Origin: Dastarcus helophoroides
Lineage: Eukaryota; Arthropoda; Insecta; Coleoptera; Bothrideridae
Assembly: GCA_028583605.1 (NCBI GenBank)
Contig: CM053331.1
Span: 37,889,283 to 37,953,282, forward strand
Reading direction: 5' to 3'
DNA length: 64,000 nt
In this document: in pieces, positions 19,121-33,522 of the stretch
Layout: each line of letters starts with the position of its first letter
Position numbering within the stretch: the stretch's first letter is position 1
Program-made: the position numbers and the translations under genes
Notes under the pieces: generated by a model
Databases searched by the model: none
What the model was told of the DNA's origin: nothing
Seen by the model: only the letters and a program-made list of their open reading frames with translations

Positions 19121-22100
19121 ATTGTTGAACTTGAAAAATCAATATTTACCAAAAAAGTCGAATTATTACCAAAAAGTCGAATTATTACCAAAAAGTCGAA
19201 TTTTTACCAAAAAGTCGAATTTTTACCAAAAAGTCAAATTTTTACCAAAAAGTCAAATTTTTACCAAAAAGTCAAATTTTTACCAAAAAGTCAAATTTTT
19301 ACCAAAAAGTCAAAATTTTACCAAATAGTCAAAATTTTACCAAATAGTCAATTTCTTTACAAAATTAGTCAAATTTTTAACAAAAAATCGAATTTTACAT
19401 AAAAGCCAAATTTTCACCAAGAAGCAAAAATTTTTCGGAAGAAAGTCAAATTTTTACCAAGCAAAAATTTTTCGAAAGAAAGTCAAATTTTTACCAAGTA
19501 AAAATTTTTCGAAAAGTCAAATTTTTACCAAAAAATCAAATTTTTACCAAAAAAAAAGAAAATGTTGTGAATGTGAATTTCTTTACAAAAAGTCAACATT
19601 TCACACAAAAAGTTAATTCTTTATTAAAAAATCAAAGTTTTACCAAAAAGTTAATTTCTTAACAAAGTCAAAATTTTACCAAAAAGGGTCAATTTATTTC
19701 CAAAACACTTATTTTTTTACCAAAAAGTCCAAATTTTAGAAAAAAGTCAATTTGTCACAAAATAGTCAGATTTTTACCAAAAAGGTAATTTTAAGTCAAT
19801 TTTTTACCAAAAAGACAAATTTTTTTCAAGAAGTCAATTTCTTTGCAAAAAAGTCAACATTTTCCCAAAGAGTGAAATTTTCAGAAAAAAAAGTCAAATT
19901 GTTACCAAAAAGAAAATGTTTTATGAAAAAGTCAAATTTTTACCAAATAATCAATTTCTTTACAAAAAGAGTTTATTTTAAAGTCTATTTTTTACAAAGA
20001 AAAGTCAAATTTTGATCTAAACGTCTAAATTTTGCAAAAAAAAGTAAAATTTACAAAAAAAAAGTCAATTCTTTACCAAAAATTCCAATTTTTACTAAAA
20101 AGTTAAACTTTTACCAAAAAGTCTATTTCTTACAAAAGAGTCAAATTTTAACCAAAAAATTAAATTCTTAACAAAAGAGTCAAATTTTTATCAAAACGTC
20201 AAAATTTGTAAAAAGGCAACATTTTTACCGAAAAGCCAAAATTTTACAAAAAAGTCAATTCTTTACCAAATAGTCTATGCCTTTATAAAAAAAAATTAAA
20301 TTGTTGCCAAAAAGTTAAACTTTTACCAAAAAGTTAAACTTTTACCAAAAAGTTAAACTTTTACCAAAAACTTAAAATTTTTACCAACAAGTCTTAATTT
20401 TTACAAAAAAAGTCAAACTTTTACCAAAAAATTATATTCTTTACAAAAAAGTCAAATTTTTACCAAAAAGTTAAACTTTTACCAAAAAGTTAAATTTTTA
20501 CCAGTCTCATTTTACAAGTCTCATTTTTACAAAAAAAGTTCATTTTTACCAAAAGGTCGAAATTTTTCAAAAAAGAAAGCCAATTCTTTACCAAAGTCAA
20601 ATTTTTACCAAAAAAGTTTATTTTTTACCAAATAGTCAATGTCTACAAAAGAAAATGAAATTTTCAACAAAAAGTCACATTTTTACCAAAAAATTAAACT
20701 TTTACAAAAAAAGTCAAATTTTTACCAAAAAGTTAAACTTTTACAAGAAAGTTAAATTTTTACCAGTCTCATTTTTACAAAAAAAAATTAATTTTTATCA
20801 ACAGGTCGACATTTTTCAAAAAAGAAAGCCAATTCTTTACCAAAGTCAAATTTTTACCAAAAAAGTTTATTTTTTACCAAATAGTCAATGTCTACAAAAG
20901 AAAATGAAACTTTTAACAAAAAGTCACATTTTCACCAAGAAGTTAAACTTTTACAAAAAAAGTCAAATTTTTACCAAAAAGTTAAACTCTTACAAAAAAA
21001 ATTCGAATTTTTACCAAAAAATTAACCTTTTTTTACAAAAAAAGTCAAATTTTTACCAAAAAGTTAAACTTTTACCAAAAAATTAAATTTTTACCGAAAA
21101 GTTAAACTTCTACAAAAAAAATCAAATTTTTACCAAAAAGTTAAACTTTTACAAAAAGAATCAAATTTTTACCAAAAAGTCTAAATTTAAAAAAAACTTA
21201 AATTATTAATTCAATTCTTTACCAAAGTCAAATTTTGACCAACAAAGTTTGTTTTTTACCAAATAGGCTACCAAAGAAAAATGAAATTTTCAACAAAAAG
21301 TCAAATTTTTACCAAAAAGTTCAACTTTTAGAAAAAAAAGTCAAATTTTTACCAAAAAGTTCAACTTTTACGAAAAAAAAGTCAAATTTTCAAAAAAAAG
21401 TCAAATTGTCACCAAAAAGAAATTTTTTTATGAAAAACTCAAATTTTTACCAAAAAGCCAAAATTTTACCAAATAATCGATTTCTTTACCAAAAAAGTCA
21501 AATTTTTACCAAAAAAATCTATTTTTTTACACAAAAAAGTCTATTTTTACAAAAAAAAGTCAAATTTTGACCAAAACGTCTAAATTTTGCAAAAAAAAAG
21601 TAAAATTTACAAAAAAAGTCAATTCTTTACCGAAAGAGTCAAATTTTTACCAAAACGTCAAAATTTTACAAAAAAGTAAAATTTTTACCGAAAGTCGAAA
21701 TTTTATAAAAAAGTCAATTCTTCACCAAAGAGTCAAATTTTTACCAAATAGTCTATATCTTTACAAAAAAAATTAAATTGTTGCCAAAAGGTTAAACTAT
21801 TACCAAAAAATTAAACTGTTACCAAAAAATTAAACTGTTACTAAAAAGTCTAATTTTTACAAAAAGAAACTGAAATAATTACCAAAAAAAAAAATTATTT
21901 TTTACCAATAGGCAATATCTACAAAAAAAAAGATAAAATTTTTAACAAAAAGTCAAATTTTTAGCAAAAAGTTTAACTTTTACAAAAAAGTAAAATTTTT
22001 ACCAAAAGGTTAAACTTTTACAAAAAAAGTAAAATTTTTACCAAAAAGTTAAACTTTTACAGAAAAGTCAAATTTTTACCAAAAAGTTAAACTTTTACCA

Positions 22101-23370
22101 AAAAATTAAATTGTTCCCAACGAGTCTTAATTTTTACCAAAAAATTATATTCTTCATAAAAGTCAAATTTTTACCAAAAAGTTAAACTTTTACCAAAAAA
22201 TTAAATTTTTACCAACGAGTCTTCATTTTTACCAAAAAAGTATATTCTTTATAAAAGAGTCAAATTTTTACCAGAAAGTTAAAATTTTACCAAAAATTCT
22301 AATTTTTACAAAGTCAAATTGTTACCAAAAAGAATTTTTTTTATGAAAAACTCAAATTTTTACGAAAAAAGTCAAATTTTTACCAAAAAGTTAAACTTGC
22401 AAAAAAAAATCCAATTTTTACAAAAAAAAACTTAAATTTTCAAAAAAAGAGCCAATTCTTTACCAATATCAAATTTTTACAATAAAAAATGAAATTTTTA
22501 ACGAAAAGTTAAACTTTTACCAAAAAGTTAAACTTTTACTAAAAACTTAAATTTTTACCGAAAAGTTAAACTTTTACCAAAAAGTTAAACTTTTACTAAA
22601 AACTTAAATTTTTACACAAATTTTAATTTTTACAAAAAAAGTCAAATTTTTACCAAAATATATTCTTTACAAAAGTTTATTTTTTATCAAATAGTCAATG
22701 TCTATAAAAAAATGAAATTTTCAAAAAGTCAAATTTTTACCAAAAAGTTAAACTGTTACAAAAAAGTTAAATTTTTACAAAAAAATCGAAATTTATCAAA
22801 AAAAAAGTCAATTCTTTACCAAAGTCAAATTTTTACCAAAAAAGTTTATTTTTTACCAAATGGTCAATGTCTACAAAAAAAAATGAAATTTTTAACAGTC
22901 AATTTTTAAACTTATACAAAAATAGTCAAATTTTTACCAAAAAGTTAAACTTTTACCAAAAAAAATTAAACTTTTACCAAATAGTTAAATTTTAACCAAA
23001 AAGTCAATTCCTTACGAAAAAGTCAAATTTTTACCAAAAAGTTAATTTTTTATCAAAAATTAAAAATTTTATTTAAAAAAATCAATGTCTACAAAGAAAT
23101 GAAACCTTTACCAAAGTCAAATTTTTAGCAAATTTTAATTTTTTACCAAAAAGTCATTATCTTTACAAAAAAAATCAAATTTTTCCCAAAGTCAAAATTT
23201 TACAAAAGTCAAAATTTTACAAAAGTCAAAATTTTACAAAAGTCAATTTTTTACCAAAAAGTCTAATTTTTACCAAAAAGTCTAATTTTTACCAAAGTCT
23301 AATTTTTACCAAAAAGTCTCATTTTTACCAAAATGTCTAATTTTTACCAAAAGGCCTAATTTTTACCAAA
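19121..23370 (+). repeat. About 19-bp satellite ACCAAAAAGTCAAATTTTT, 4.2 kb
   Basis: The unit TTTTTACCAAAAAGTCAAA or its GTTAAAC variant repeats with single-base length changes across the block. It is ordered at 19.15-19.33 kb and loosens later. Longer segments recur as higher-order copies: a stretch with AATAGTCAATGTCTACAAA is found near 20630, 20880 and 22690. The frames here (up to 143 codons, F/Y/K/Q-rich) are low-complexity artefacts. Confidence 0.9.
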
Positions 23371-23760
23371 AATTTAAATGCAACTCTTGTCCCGTGAAAT
23401 CAAGAAAGATTAAAAAAAGTTTGTATTTCAGTGTTTTTTTAAGATGACAAAGGACCTGTCCGTTGCACAAAAAAATTGTTTATCAAAAAGTTAATTTTTT
23501 ATCAAAAGGTCAAATGTTTACAAACAAGTTAATATTTTACAAAAAATAGTCAATATTTTACCAAAAAGTCAAATTTCTACCGAAATGGTAAGTTTTTACC
23601 ATTAAAATTCTACAAAAACAAATTAATTAACTGCCCAAAAGGTCAAACTTTACCAGAAAGTCACATTTTCAGCAAAAAGTCATTTTGTGTACAAAAAATC
23701 ATTGTCTTACGAAAGTCAAATTTTTACCAAACAATCAAACTTTCAATAAAAAAAAATGCT
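23371..23760 (+). repeat. Satellite edge with an inserted CTTGTCCC motif
   Basis: At 23385-23418 the satellite is interrupted by CTTGTCCCGTGAAATCAAGA and a following AAGATTAAAAA. This resembles the flank of the foldback at 62.4 kb and a further copy at 61.5 kb. The 19-bp satellite resumes until about 23.76 kb. Confidence 0.55.
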
Positions 23761-25560
23761 GAATATCGAGATAAAAGAGAAATTTTGAGAAAAATAAAGA
23801 TCCTAGAAAATATCAAATGTTGCCAAAAATCGTCAAATTTTTGAGGATATATTGTAATTTGGAGAAATAAAAAACCTGTCAAATAAAAAGTCGAAATTTC
23901 TTGAAAAAATTACAAAATGTTGATAAAAAATTACGAAATTTCGAGAAAGTCTACTTTTAAGAAAAAAAGTCGATAATTCAAAAAACATTTGTTTTTAAAA
24001 TTTCCAAATTACTATTTGTCTAGACAGGCTGGTTTGTTATTAAACAATTTGAACAAACTTCCGAGTCAAAGACGATTTTTTGATAATCACATCGAAATTT
24101 CAAGAAAACTGACAAAATAATTTTCAGATAAAGACGAATTACAAAAGGTAAAAAATGTCGAAAAATTAACGATATTTGAAAAAAGTTGGAATTCACCTTG
24201 TATATTTTTGGATATTTATATCAAAGTAAAGTTGTTGCTTAACAAAATGGAAAATAATACGAAGAATGCCATTGAAATTTTCGAAGAAAGTCACTCGGCA
24301 TTCGCCTCCTGGATAATATCAAATGCCATCCGAACAGAAACACCCTTTTTTTAAGAAGGGAAAACAACAAAATAAAAAAAAAATTCGATTGTCGAACAAA
24401 TACTTCAAAATTGGGCCAATTTATGTGATTTTTTTCTAAATATCAAAAACTATGTCACCCTGTTGGCTCAACATAGCGATAAACACTTATACATACATGA
24501 GAGTGTAGTACCTTTGTAGCAAATAGTTGACCAAACAATGGTACCAAGCTATACCGTGCTAACGACTCACCCCGTGTGCAACTTCCATCCAAACAAACTA
24601 CACTAAGATTCTTCAAGATTTCGAGGAGAAATCATACAAAGTTCCTAGTACAGCAGATTACAAAAAAAAACATGGTGACCAAAAACATACTAACATTGCT
24701 TGCCTAACCACAACCCAAACACCGGAACAAATTAAAAGAATATTTCGCGCACTCACTAGGACACTTCGATTTTTTTAATTAAATATAACCCTCTCCAACT
24801 CGCAACTTTCTGGATTACAACATTGCACAACATTAAGCCTTTGAATACAAAACTAACGCAACATTACCGTAAACAACGCGTTAGAAGCATAAATCAAGAA
24901 ACGTCAAATTTGTCAACTAATTTCCCCCCAAAAAAAGAATGACAAAAAACGAACGCCTAATCGACCAATCGAACGGACGAATTAAATAGCGGCAAATTGG
25001 GAAGAATTCAAATCCCTAGACATTAGTGACTTCGTAAACAGACAATTAAATGACTCGCTACATGACTCAGTTTTCTTAAATGTTACAGAGTTGAGTAATC
25101 TCGATGCAGTCTTGTTTATTAAAAAAGTTAACTATGCTGGAGTTTGTAGCGCGATAATGCAGTAGGCGTATTACTTTCACAAGTGCACGGCGAAAATTCA
25201 CAAGCAAAAACCGCAAACGCGCGTATTTGTGCAGTTAAATCCACAAATACGTTCATTAAACATCAACGAAGCCACGTAGCCGGCACCGGCATTTAAAAGG
25301 CGGGATTGCAACAACATATGCGACAACAATTTTACCGGATACAAACCATAATTAGGTCACAATACACAAAGATAACTCACTATCTGTCACTTACCTTACT
25401 GTCTATGAGGTATATTAATTAAAGCACTAACGTAACGAGAGTTTTTAGTTTCTAAGTTTTTTCCTGACACACGGAGTATGCAGCACAAAAGATATAACAG
25501 AAGACGCAATTATCAAATTATTAACAAAACCACTCTCCTGAATTTCTTCAACCAACTTTG
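23761..25560. other. Decayed repeats, then unique DNA
   Basis: GTCGAAATTT-type words fade out by about 24.4 kb. From there to 25.56 kb the sequence is unique and AT-rich with no supported frame. Confidence 0.4.
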
Positions 25561-25599
25561 TATACATGCTTAACTTTGAGAAGATGTCTTTTTCTGTGG

Positions 25600-25900
25600 G
25601 TGTCGACGTCTAACAAGTCGTGCGGCTCGACAGCAACTGGCGGCGCCCAAGAAATGTCGAATTCACGCCACGAAGCCGGTTCGATGTGGAGAGCCGGCAT
25701 CACCGCGCTTGCGCACTAGCCGGCGCTGTCAAATTCCCGTCCCCCCACCACGAAATTTGCCCAACAATTTCCGACTTTTCTCTAAAAATAACAATATTTG
25801 GGACAATTATTGCCCGCAAAAATGTTTGTTTAGGTCTTGTGCGGGTGCGAGTCGAGTTTATGCGAGCTGTCGTGGTGTACTTTCGACGGTAAATCGGCAA
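25600..25900. promoter_or_regulatory. CpG- and GC-rich island, possible promoter
   Basis: The GC content rises abruptly and CpG is frequent. CGCGCTTGCGCAC at about 25708 resembles the NRF-1 (Drosophila erect wing) site YGCGCAYGCGCR. A donor-like CGACG/GTAAAT at about 25890 could end a first exon on the plus strand. No coding exon could be attached to it. Confidence 0.3.
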
Positions 25901-26104
25901 ATTTGATCGCGTCCGGAGTTCGTAGCCGCCAATATAATCAGTCGTATCCTTGAAGAGGACCGCAGGGGTGTACAAGCTGCGCAAAAACTCGACGCTGTCG
26001 AGAATGGATCCTTCCAAATTTTTATTTCCCATTAGCATCCTATTTAAATTTAAACGATGAGCTATTGATAATTTACTGCCGAAAATATGTTCATTACATA
26101 GCAA
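25700..26104 (-). CDS. Unidentified 134-codon open frame
   Basis: The longest non-repetitive frame besides Myc. Its middle (about residues 25-70) has protein-like composition, including SILDSVEFLRSLYTPAVLF and DYIGGYELRTRS. The C-terminal third falls in the CpG-rich island and is read opposite to the presumed promoter. No domain is recognised. It could be a single-exon gene, a partial exon or a chance frame. Confidence 0.25.
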   Translation of the reverse strand: MLCNEHIFGSKLSIAHRLNLNRMLMGNKNLEGSILDSVEFLRSLYTPAVLFKDTTDYIGGYELRTRSNLPIYRRKYTTTARINSTRTRTRPKQTFLRAIIVPNIVIFREKSEIVGQISWWGDGNLTAPASAQAR

Positions 26105-26884
26105 ATAACTGGATAATTTACATACAAGCCGCTTATCAAATATTGAATAACATTTTTGAGAGTTATGACCGTTTTCAAGGCTGGAGAATTTATTTTATGA
26201 CAAAATATTGCGACGAATCCTTCGAGTAGTGCGACATTAGAACTGATAAAAGATTAGGTTTGTTAAAAATATAGGAAAATACGCATTCAGGAAAACTTAA
26301 TATCGAGAACGAGCTGTTTATAAAAAGAAATAATAATTTTTTCTCCATAGGCGTAGGCAGAATAATGAGGAATGCAAAATTTTGAAAAATTAATGGCCGA
26401 TAAAAAAAAGGTAATTTGTATATTTTCGTTTGATTCTGACCCAAAAGTTTCAAAAAATTTTATTATCATTTAAATTTTGATATAACGGTAAATATCGAGA
26501 AAAAATTAATAAATAAAAAATTCTCGATTTTTTATTATTAAAATTTGTAATTAAGAAAATGAATTAATTGTAGTAAAAAACACGAAATTTCAAAAAAAAA
26601 GACGAATTTCGAAGCAAAAATTCAAAATCTCTGGAAATATATATAATTTCAAAAAATTGTCAAAATTTTGAAAGATTCCCACTTTTTTTAACATTTTAAC
26701 GTAATTTGGAAACTAGATAGAAATTTAAGAAATCGAAATTTTTAGAGAAGATAAATTTCCGGAAAATAGCCGAATGAAAACATTTTTGTTTTAAGTTTTG
26801 AGATAAAACAAACGAATTTCAAGGAAAATATTCAAAATTTCGGAAAATAGAAATGGGAAATATTAAATTTCGAAAAACAGACAA
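26105..26884. other. AT-rich spacer
   Basis: Loose GTCGAAATTT-type repeats from about 26.5 kb. The overlapping 60- and 87-codon minus frames at 26190-26469 are not supported. Confidence 0.4.
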
Positions 26885-29755
26885 ATAAATCTTTACCAAA
26901 AGGTCAAATTTTTACCCAAAAAGGCAAATTTTGACCAAAGGGTTTAAATTTTACCCAAAAGTCAAAATTTCAATACATAGCATTTTTTTACAGAAAAGTC
27001 AATTTTCAATTTTTCAAATTTTTAATGAAAAAGTCGATTTGCTTTACAAATATCAAATTTTTAAAAAAAGGTTAAAATTTTATCAAAAAGTCAAATTTTT
27101 ACCAAAAAGTTAGATTCTTACCAAAAAGACAAATTTTTACCACAAAGACAAATTTTTACCAAAAAGTTTAAATTTTACCCAAAAGTTAAAATTTTACCAA
27201 AAAGTCAAAATTATACCAAATAGCAATTTTTTACAGAAAAGTCAGTTTTTACGAAAAAAGCCAATTTTCGTACAAAATATAAATTTTTTAATAAAAAAAG
27301 TCAATTTGTTTTATAAAAATAAAATTTTTAAAAAAAGGTTTAAATTTTACCAGTCAAATTTTTACCAAAAAGTCAAAATTTTACCAAGTCAAAATTTTAG
27401 TAAAAAGACAAATTTTTACCAAAGAGTTTAAATTTTACCAAAAAGTTAAATTTTTACCAAAAAGACAAATTTTTACCAAAAAGTCAAAATTTTAGCAAAA
27501 AGACAAATTTTTACCAAAAAGTTTAAATTTTACCCAAAAGTTAAAATTTTACCAAAAAGTCAAAATTTTACCAAGTTAAAATTTTACCAAGTCAAAATTT
27601 TAGCAAGAAGACAAATTTTTACCAAAAAGTTTAAATTTTACCAAAAAGTCAAATTTTTACCAAAAAGTCAAAATTTTACCAAGTCAAAATTTTACCAAGT
27701 CAAAATTTTAGCAAAAAGACAAATTTTTACCAAAAAGTTTAAATTTTACCCAAAAGTTAAAATTTTACCAAAAAGTCAAATTTTTACCAAAAAGTTAAAT
27801 TTTTACCAAAAAGATAAATTTTTAGCAGAAAGACAAATTTTTACCAAAAAGTTTAAATTTTACCTAAAAGTTAAAATTTTACTACCAAGCAATTTTTTAC
27901 AGAAAAGTTAGTTTTTACGAAAAAAAGTCAATTTTCGCACAAAAAAGTAAACTTTTTAATAAAAAAGTCAATTTGTTTTACAAAAATCAAATTTATTTTT
28001 AAAAAAAGTTAAAATTTTACCAAAAAGTCAAATTTTTACCAAAAAGTCAAATTTTTACCAAAAAGTTAAATTTTTACCAAAAAATTAAAATTTTACCAAA
28101 AGTTAAATTTTTACCAAAAGATCAATATTTTACCAAATAACACTTTTCTTACAGGAAGTCAATTTTTACAAAAAAATAGACAATTTTTACAAAAAAAAGT
28201 CAATTTTTACAAGAAAAAGTCAACTTTTACCAAAAGGTCAAAATTTTACCAAATAGCAATTTTTTTACAGAAAAGTCAATTTTTACGAAAAAAGCCAATT
28301 TTTGCCCAAAAAGGTAATTTTTTTAATAAAAAAGTGAATTTGTTTTACAAAAATCAAATTTTTAAAAAAGGTTAAAATTTTACCAAAAAGTTAAATTTTT
28401 ACCAAAAGGTCAAAATTTTACCAAATAACAGTTTTCTTACAGAAAGTCAATTTTTACAAAAAAAAGTCAATTTTGACAAAAAAAGTCAATTTTTACAAGA
28501 AAAATTCAACTTTTTCCAAATAGCAATTTTTTTACAGAGAAGTAATTTTTTACAAAAACGTCAAAATTTCCACAAAAAACAGTAAATTCTTTACTAAAAA
28601 AAATCAATTTGTTTTACAAAAATCAAATTTTTACTAAAAAGTCGAATTTTTAAAAACAGTTTAAAATTTTACCAAAGGTTAAATTTTTACCAAAAGGTTA
28701 AATTTTTACCAAAGAGTTAAAATTTTACCAAAAAGTCAAAATTTTACCAAATAGCAATTTTTTTATTAAAAAGTCAAATTTTTACCAAAAAGTCAACATT
28801 TTTACCAAAAAGTCAACATTTTGCCAGATGGCAATTTTTTTACAGAAAAGACAATTTTTCCAAAATAAAGTAGATTTTTACCAAAAGGTCAACATTTTGC
28901 CAAATGGTAATTTTTTTACAGAAAAGTCAATTTTTATAAAAAAGGTCAATTTTTCCACAAAAGTAATTTTTTTAATAAAAAAAGTCAATTTTTTTACAAA
29001 AGTCAAATTTTTATCAGTCAAATTTTTTAAAAAAAAGTTAAAATTTTACCAAAAAGTCAATTTTTTTATCAAAAAGTCAAATTTTTACCAAAAAGTCAAA
29101 TTTTTACCAAAAAGTTAAAATTTTACCAAAAAATTAAAATGTTACCAAAAATTTAAAATTTTACCAAAAAATTAAAATTTTACCAAAAAATTAAAATTTT
29201 ACCAAAAAGTCAAAGTTTTACCAAATAACAGTTTTTTTACAAAAAGTCATTGTTTACAAAAAAAAGTAAATTTTTACCAAATGGTCAAAATTCTGCCAAA
29301 TAGCAATTTTTTACAGAAAAGTCAATTTAAAAAAAAACTAATTTTTCCATAAAAAAGTGAATTTTTTAATAAAAAAGTCAATCTGCTTTATAAAAGTCAA
29401 ATTTTAACCAAAAGGTCAAATTTAACAAAAAAAGGGTAAGATTTTACCAAAAAGTCAAATTTTTACCCAAAAGTTAAAATTTTACCATAAGCTTAATTTT
29501 CACCGAAAAGTTAAAAATTTTACCAAAAAGTCAAAATTTTACCAAATAGCAATTTTCTTACAAAACGTCAATTTTTACAAAAAAAGTCAATTTTTACAAA
29601 AAAACTAAATTTTTTCCCAAAAAGTCAAAATTTTGCCAAAGAGCAATTTTTACAGAAAAATCAATATTTGCAAATAAAAACAATTTTTCAACAAAAGAAT
29701 AAATTCTGTAATAAAGGTCTGTTTTACAAAAGTCAAATTTTTACCAAGTCTACCA
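26885..29755 (+). repeat. About 19-bp satellite ACCAAAAAGTCAAATTTTT, second block
   Basis: Same basic unit and orientation as 19.1-23.4 kb. Higher-order copies begin with ACCAAATAGCAATTTTTTAC and contain GAAAAGTCAATTTTTACGAA (near 27225, 27890, 28250, 28520, 28830, 28905 and 29295). Confidence 0.9.
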
Positions 29756-31850
29756 ATTTTTAAAAAATCTCGAAAAACACCAAAATTTTGAAAAATAAAT
29801 CAAGTCTCAAAAAAATGTTGAAACTCAAAAAAAATCAAAATTTTCAAAGAAATCAAAATTTTCAAAATACAAAACATCTATGTAGTCACGATTTTCAAAA
29901 AAATTAAGATTTTCAGAAAATCAATATTTTCAAAATAATTAGTTTTCAAAAAAATCAAAATTTTCAAATAAAAATTTTAAAAAATCAAATATTTCAAAAA
30001 AAAAAAAATCAAAATTCTCAAAAGAAGTTAAAATTTTGAAGAAACGGCAAAATGTTGAAAAATGTTGATGTTTTCAAAAACGTTCTAAAAAAATTAAAAT
30101 TTTCAAAAAAATGGAAATTTCAAAAAAATTGAAATTTTTAAAAAAGTTTAAATTGTTCAAAATAAATCAAAATTCCCAAAAAAGTTAAAATTTTTAAAAA
30201 ATTTTGAAAAGTGGCAAAATTTTGAAAAATAAATGAAAATTCTGAAAAAAAAAATTGGGAACAAAAAAATTAGAAATTTCAAAAAAAATCTAATTTTCAA
30301 AAAAAAATTGAGATTTACAAAAAAAATTGAAATTTAAAAAAAAAGATAATTTTTCAAAAAAAAAATCAAAATTCCCAGAAAAGTTAATATTTTAAAGAAA
30401 CTTCGACAAGCAAATTTAAAAAAAAATGAAATTTTTAAAAAAAAGGTAAATTTTTCAAACAAAAAAAAATTTTTTAAATAATTGAAATTTAAAAAAAAAA
30501 TTGAAATTTTTTAAAAGAAAAATTTTTCAAAAAGATCAAAATTGCCAAAAAAGTTGAAATTTGAAAAAATTCCGAAAAACAAACGGCGAAATTTTGAAAA
30601 ATGTTAATATTTGCATAAAACGTTCTAATAAAAATTAAAACTCAAAAAAATTGAACGTCAAAAAAAATTGAAATTTAAGAAAAAAAAAAATTTTCAAAAA
30701 AAATCAAAATTCCCAGAAAAGTTGAAATTTTGAAAAAGTTCCGAAAAACAGCAAAAATTTTGAAAAAAACTCAAAATTCTCAAAAAAGTTAAAATTTTGA
30801 AGAAACTTCGACAAACGGCGAAATTTCTAAAAATGTTGATATTTTCATAAAACGTTTTAGAAAAAAATCAAAATTTTCAAAAAAAAGTTAAAATTGTCAA
30901 AACAAAAATTAAAATTCTCAAAAAAGTTAAAATTTTGAAGAAATTTCGAAAAATAGCAAAACTTTGAAAAAAAAACTCAAAATTCTCAAAAAAGTTAAAA
31001 CTTAAAAAACTTGAAACTTTCAAAAAACAAAAATTTTAAAAAAAAATCGGAATTATCTAAAAAACAAAACATCCATAAAGTCACGTTTTTCAGAAAAATC
31101 AAGATATTCAAAAAAGAATCAATATTTTCAAAATATCTACAGCTTTCAAAAAAATCTAAATTTTCAAAAAGTTGAAATCAAAAAAATCGTTGTTTTTAAA
31201 GTCAAAATACTAAAAAAAAGTCCGAACATTTCAAAAGAGGCGAAACTTCGAAAAATTCTGTATTTAAAAAAATAGACATTTTCAAATAAGTCGAATTTAT
31301 TTGAGTTTCTTACGAATTTTCAAAAAATGATGAACGTTTGAAAAACAAAACTTTCAAGAAATTTAAAAAAATGACGTCGTTTTTATTTAAAAATGAAAAT
31401 TTTTTACAAAACACAATTATCAAATACACTTAATTCGTAATCAAATTTTCAAAAAAGTTGAAATTTGTATAAAATAGATGAATTTTGAAGAATATCCAAG
31501 TTGAAATATTCAAAATAAAATTAAAATTTTGGACAAAGGCGATAAGGATTTTTAAAAACACTAACATTTTTCGGAAAATCTGTGTTTTGACAACGTAAAC
31601 ATTTGGAAAAGGTAGAATTTTGGAAAAAATAGAAATTTTTAAAAAAGTTGAGTTTTAGAAAAAAAGTCCAGTTTTAGAAAAAAAGTCGAATGAGATTTGT
31701 AAATAAGCAGTCATTTTTCGAAGAAGCTAAAGTTTCGAAAAATTAAAAATAACATATTTTCAGTGGGTGGCTTAAATAAGCAGTCATTATTCAAGAAGTG
31801 AAGTTTTGAAAAATTAAAAAAATTGAATAACATATTTTCAGAGGGGGGCC
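29756..31850 (+). repeat. Degenerate A-rich derivative of the same satellite
   Basis: Words such as TCAAAATTTTCAAAAAAA recur with no fixed period. Several longer words (AAGTTAAAATTTTGAAGAAA, CGGCGAAATTTTGAAAAATG) recur at 0.2-0.4-kb spacing near 30.0, 30.6 and 30.8 kb. No coding content. Confidence 0.75.
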
Positions 31851-33522
31851 GAATCAAATCTTGTCTTTGTGTTCGTAGAAATTCGAATTAAAAAAAAAGG
31901 TGCTAAAGCGATGTTTCATGCTGAAACGATCCACGTCTGTACGTCACATTATTAATAATTTTTATTATAAAGTATCACGGTTTGATTAGATAATTAATAT
32001 GTAATGATGGACAGACACAATGCTAGAGACCGCTGGTTATTAGCGCAAAAAATCTTATGTAAGTTAAGACCACCAAATATATGACGATTTCAGCCTTGAA
32101 TCTATCAGTGGAATGAGTGTTCCACTAAAAATGAAAATTAAAAAAAAATAGTTAGTGGAATAATTATTGATTGCATTCCCAGACAATTTTTTTCATACCG
32201 TTTTACTTTGTAGTGTCGAGACCAAGTTCCTAATTTAACAGGCCCAACAAAATCTAAACAGAAATTTAACATCATGACGAAAGAAAAAATATGAAACCAA
32301 AATCTCAACATTTCAGTTAAAAATTTCTAACCAATTCGTTTTTTTAACATCGGGACCAGTTTCCTTGAGTATCTAGATGGAATATTGATTTTTGAAACGT
32401 AGTAGTTTCGTTAACAAATATTCCCAAGTTACATATTTATTTGAGCGTGGTTTTCGTGCACTTTTGTAATAAAAAGGTCTTAAAATTTGGTCACGCAAAG
32501 CCACGTGTCGTACTATCATAATAATAAAATAATAAATTGTTATGTTATTTAAATTTTTTTTGAAACAACTTGTATTGTTGGGTGACGTACTGTTTTAAAA
32601 TTTTAAAATTGTTAAGAAATCAATGTAATTAAAAAACTATTCTCGAGTAGGTAGACGAAAAAGTTTATCCGGAAATAAAACACCGAAAGAAGGAAACGGA
32701 AACTGGAACTGCTATAACGCTTTATAAAAAGCACATAAATCTAATAACTAACAGAGGACGTAGGTAGCAACAGTTAGCTACTTGTTGATCTACGTGATTA
32801 ACGATTTGAAGAACAGGGGAGCCCTACGTCGTAGCGGAAATAACCCTTAAATTTCAGCCGCTCATTTCGTTCCCCAACTTTAATATCAAACAAAACCCAT
32901 AAAATTAATTAAACAGAACTCTTAGGGCTTAATTACCTTTTTTCCCAATAAAATATTAATAATTCTCTAATAATATTAACAATAGTAGTCCTGCTGTAGC
33001 AAAATTGTGATGATCCAGCCTTGGAGACTGCCGATGGAAGCGAAAACTTAAAACTAGGAAATACGTAGTGTAATAGCAACCACACCAGTGAACAAGTCAG
33101 AATATTGGAAATATCAAAGTAAATGCTCCACGAAAGCATTTTTATTTAAAATTTGTGTGAGGGGCGAATGCGTAAAACAAGCGAAATTCGAATAACTGCG
33201 AGGGACTAACGGGGATACTTTTGTGCGCGTCTTCAATTTGACTTCCGCTCGAATCCACTGTACGACAACGAGACAGTGCGGAAATAATAAATAATTTAAT
33301 AATGTCCCACATTTGCAGCATTTGTTGTATTAGCGTATTTGATGACACATGGCGTATCCCACAATTTTAAACCGTCGTGAATCTTTAAATGTTACTTCCG
33401 TTTTCTTTAGATTTCGCATATCATTGGTATTCTCACGGGACCACAAGCTTATCACCACTGTTTGATATCATTTATGAGATAATTCTAGAAATAATTTGTG
33501 ACAGCGGAGATATGCACTAGAA
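31851..33522. other. Unique DNA, no gene recognised
   Basis: Frames at 32933-33139 and 33142-33348 on the minus strand are short and featureless. A CACGTG E-box is at about 32504. Nothing else is supported. Confidence 0.4.
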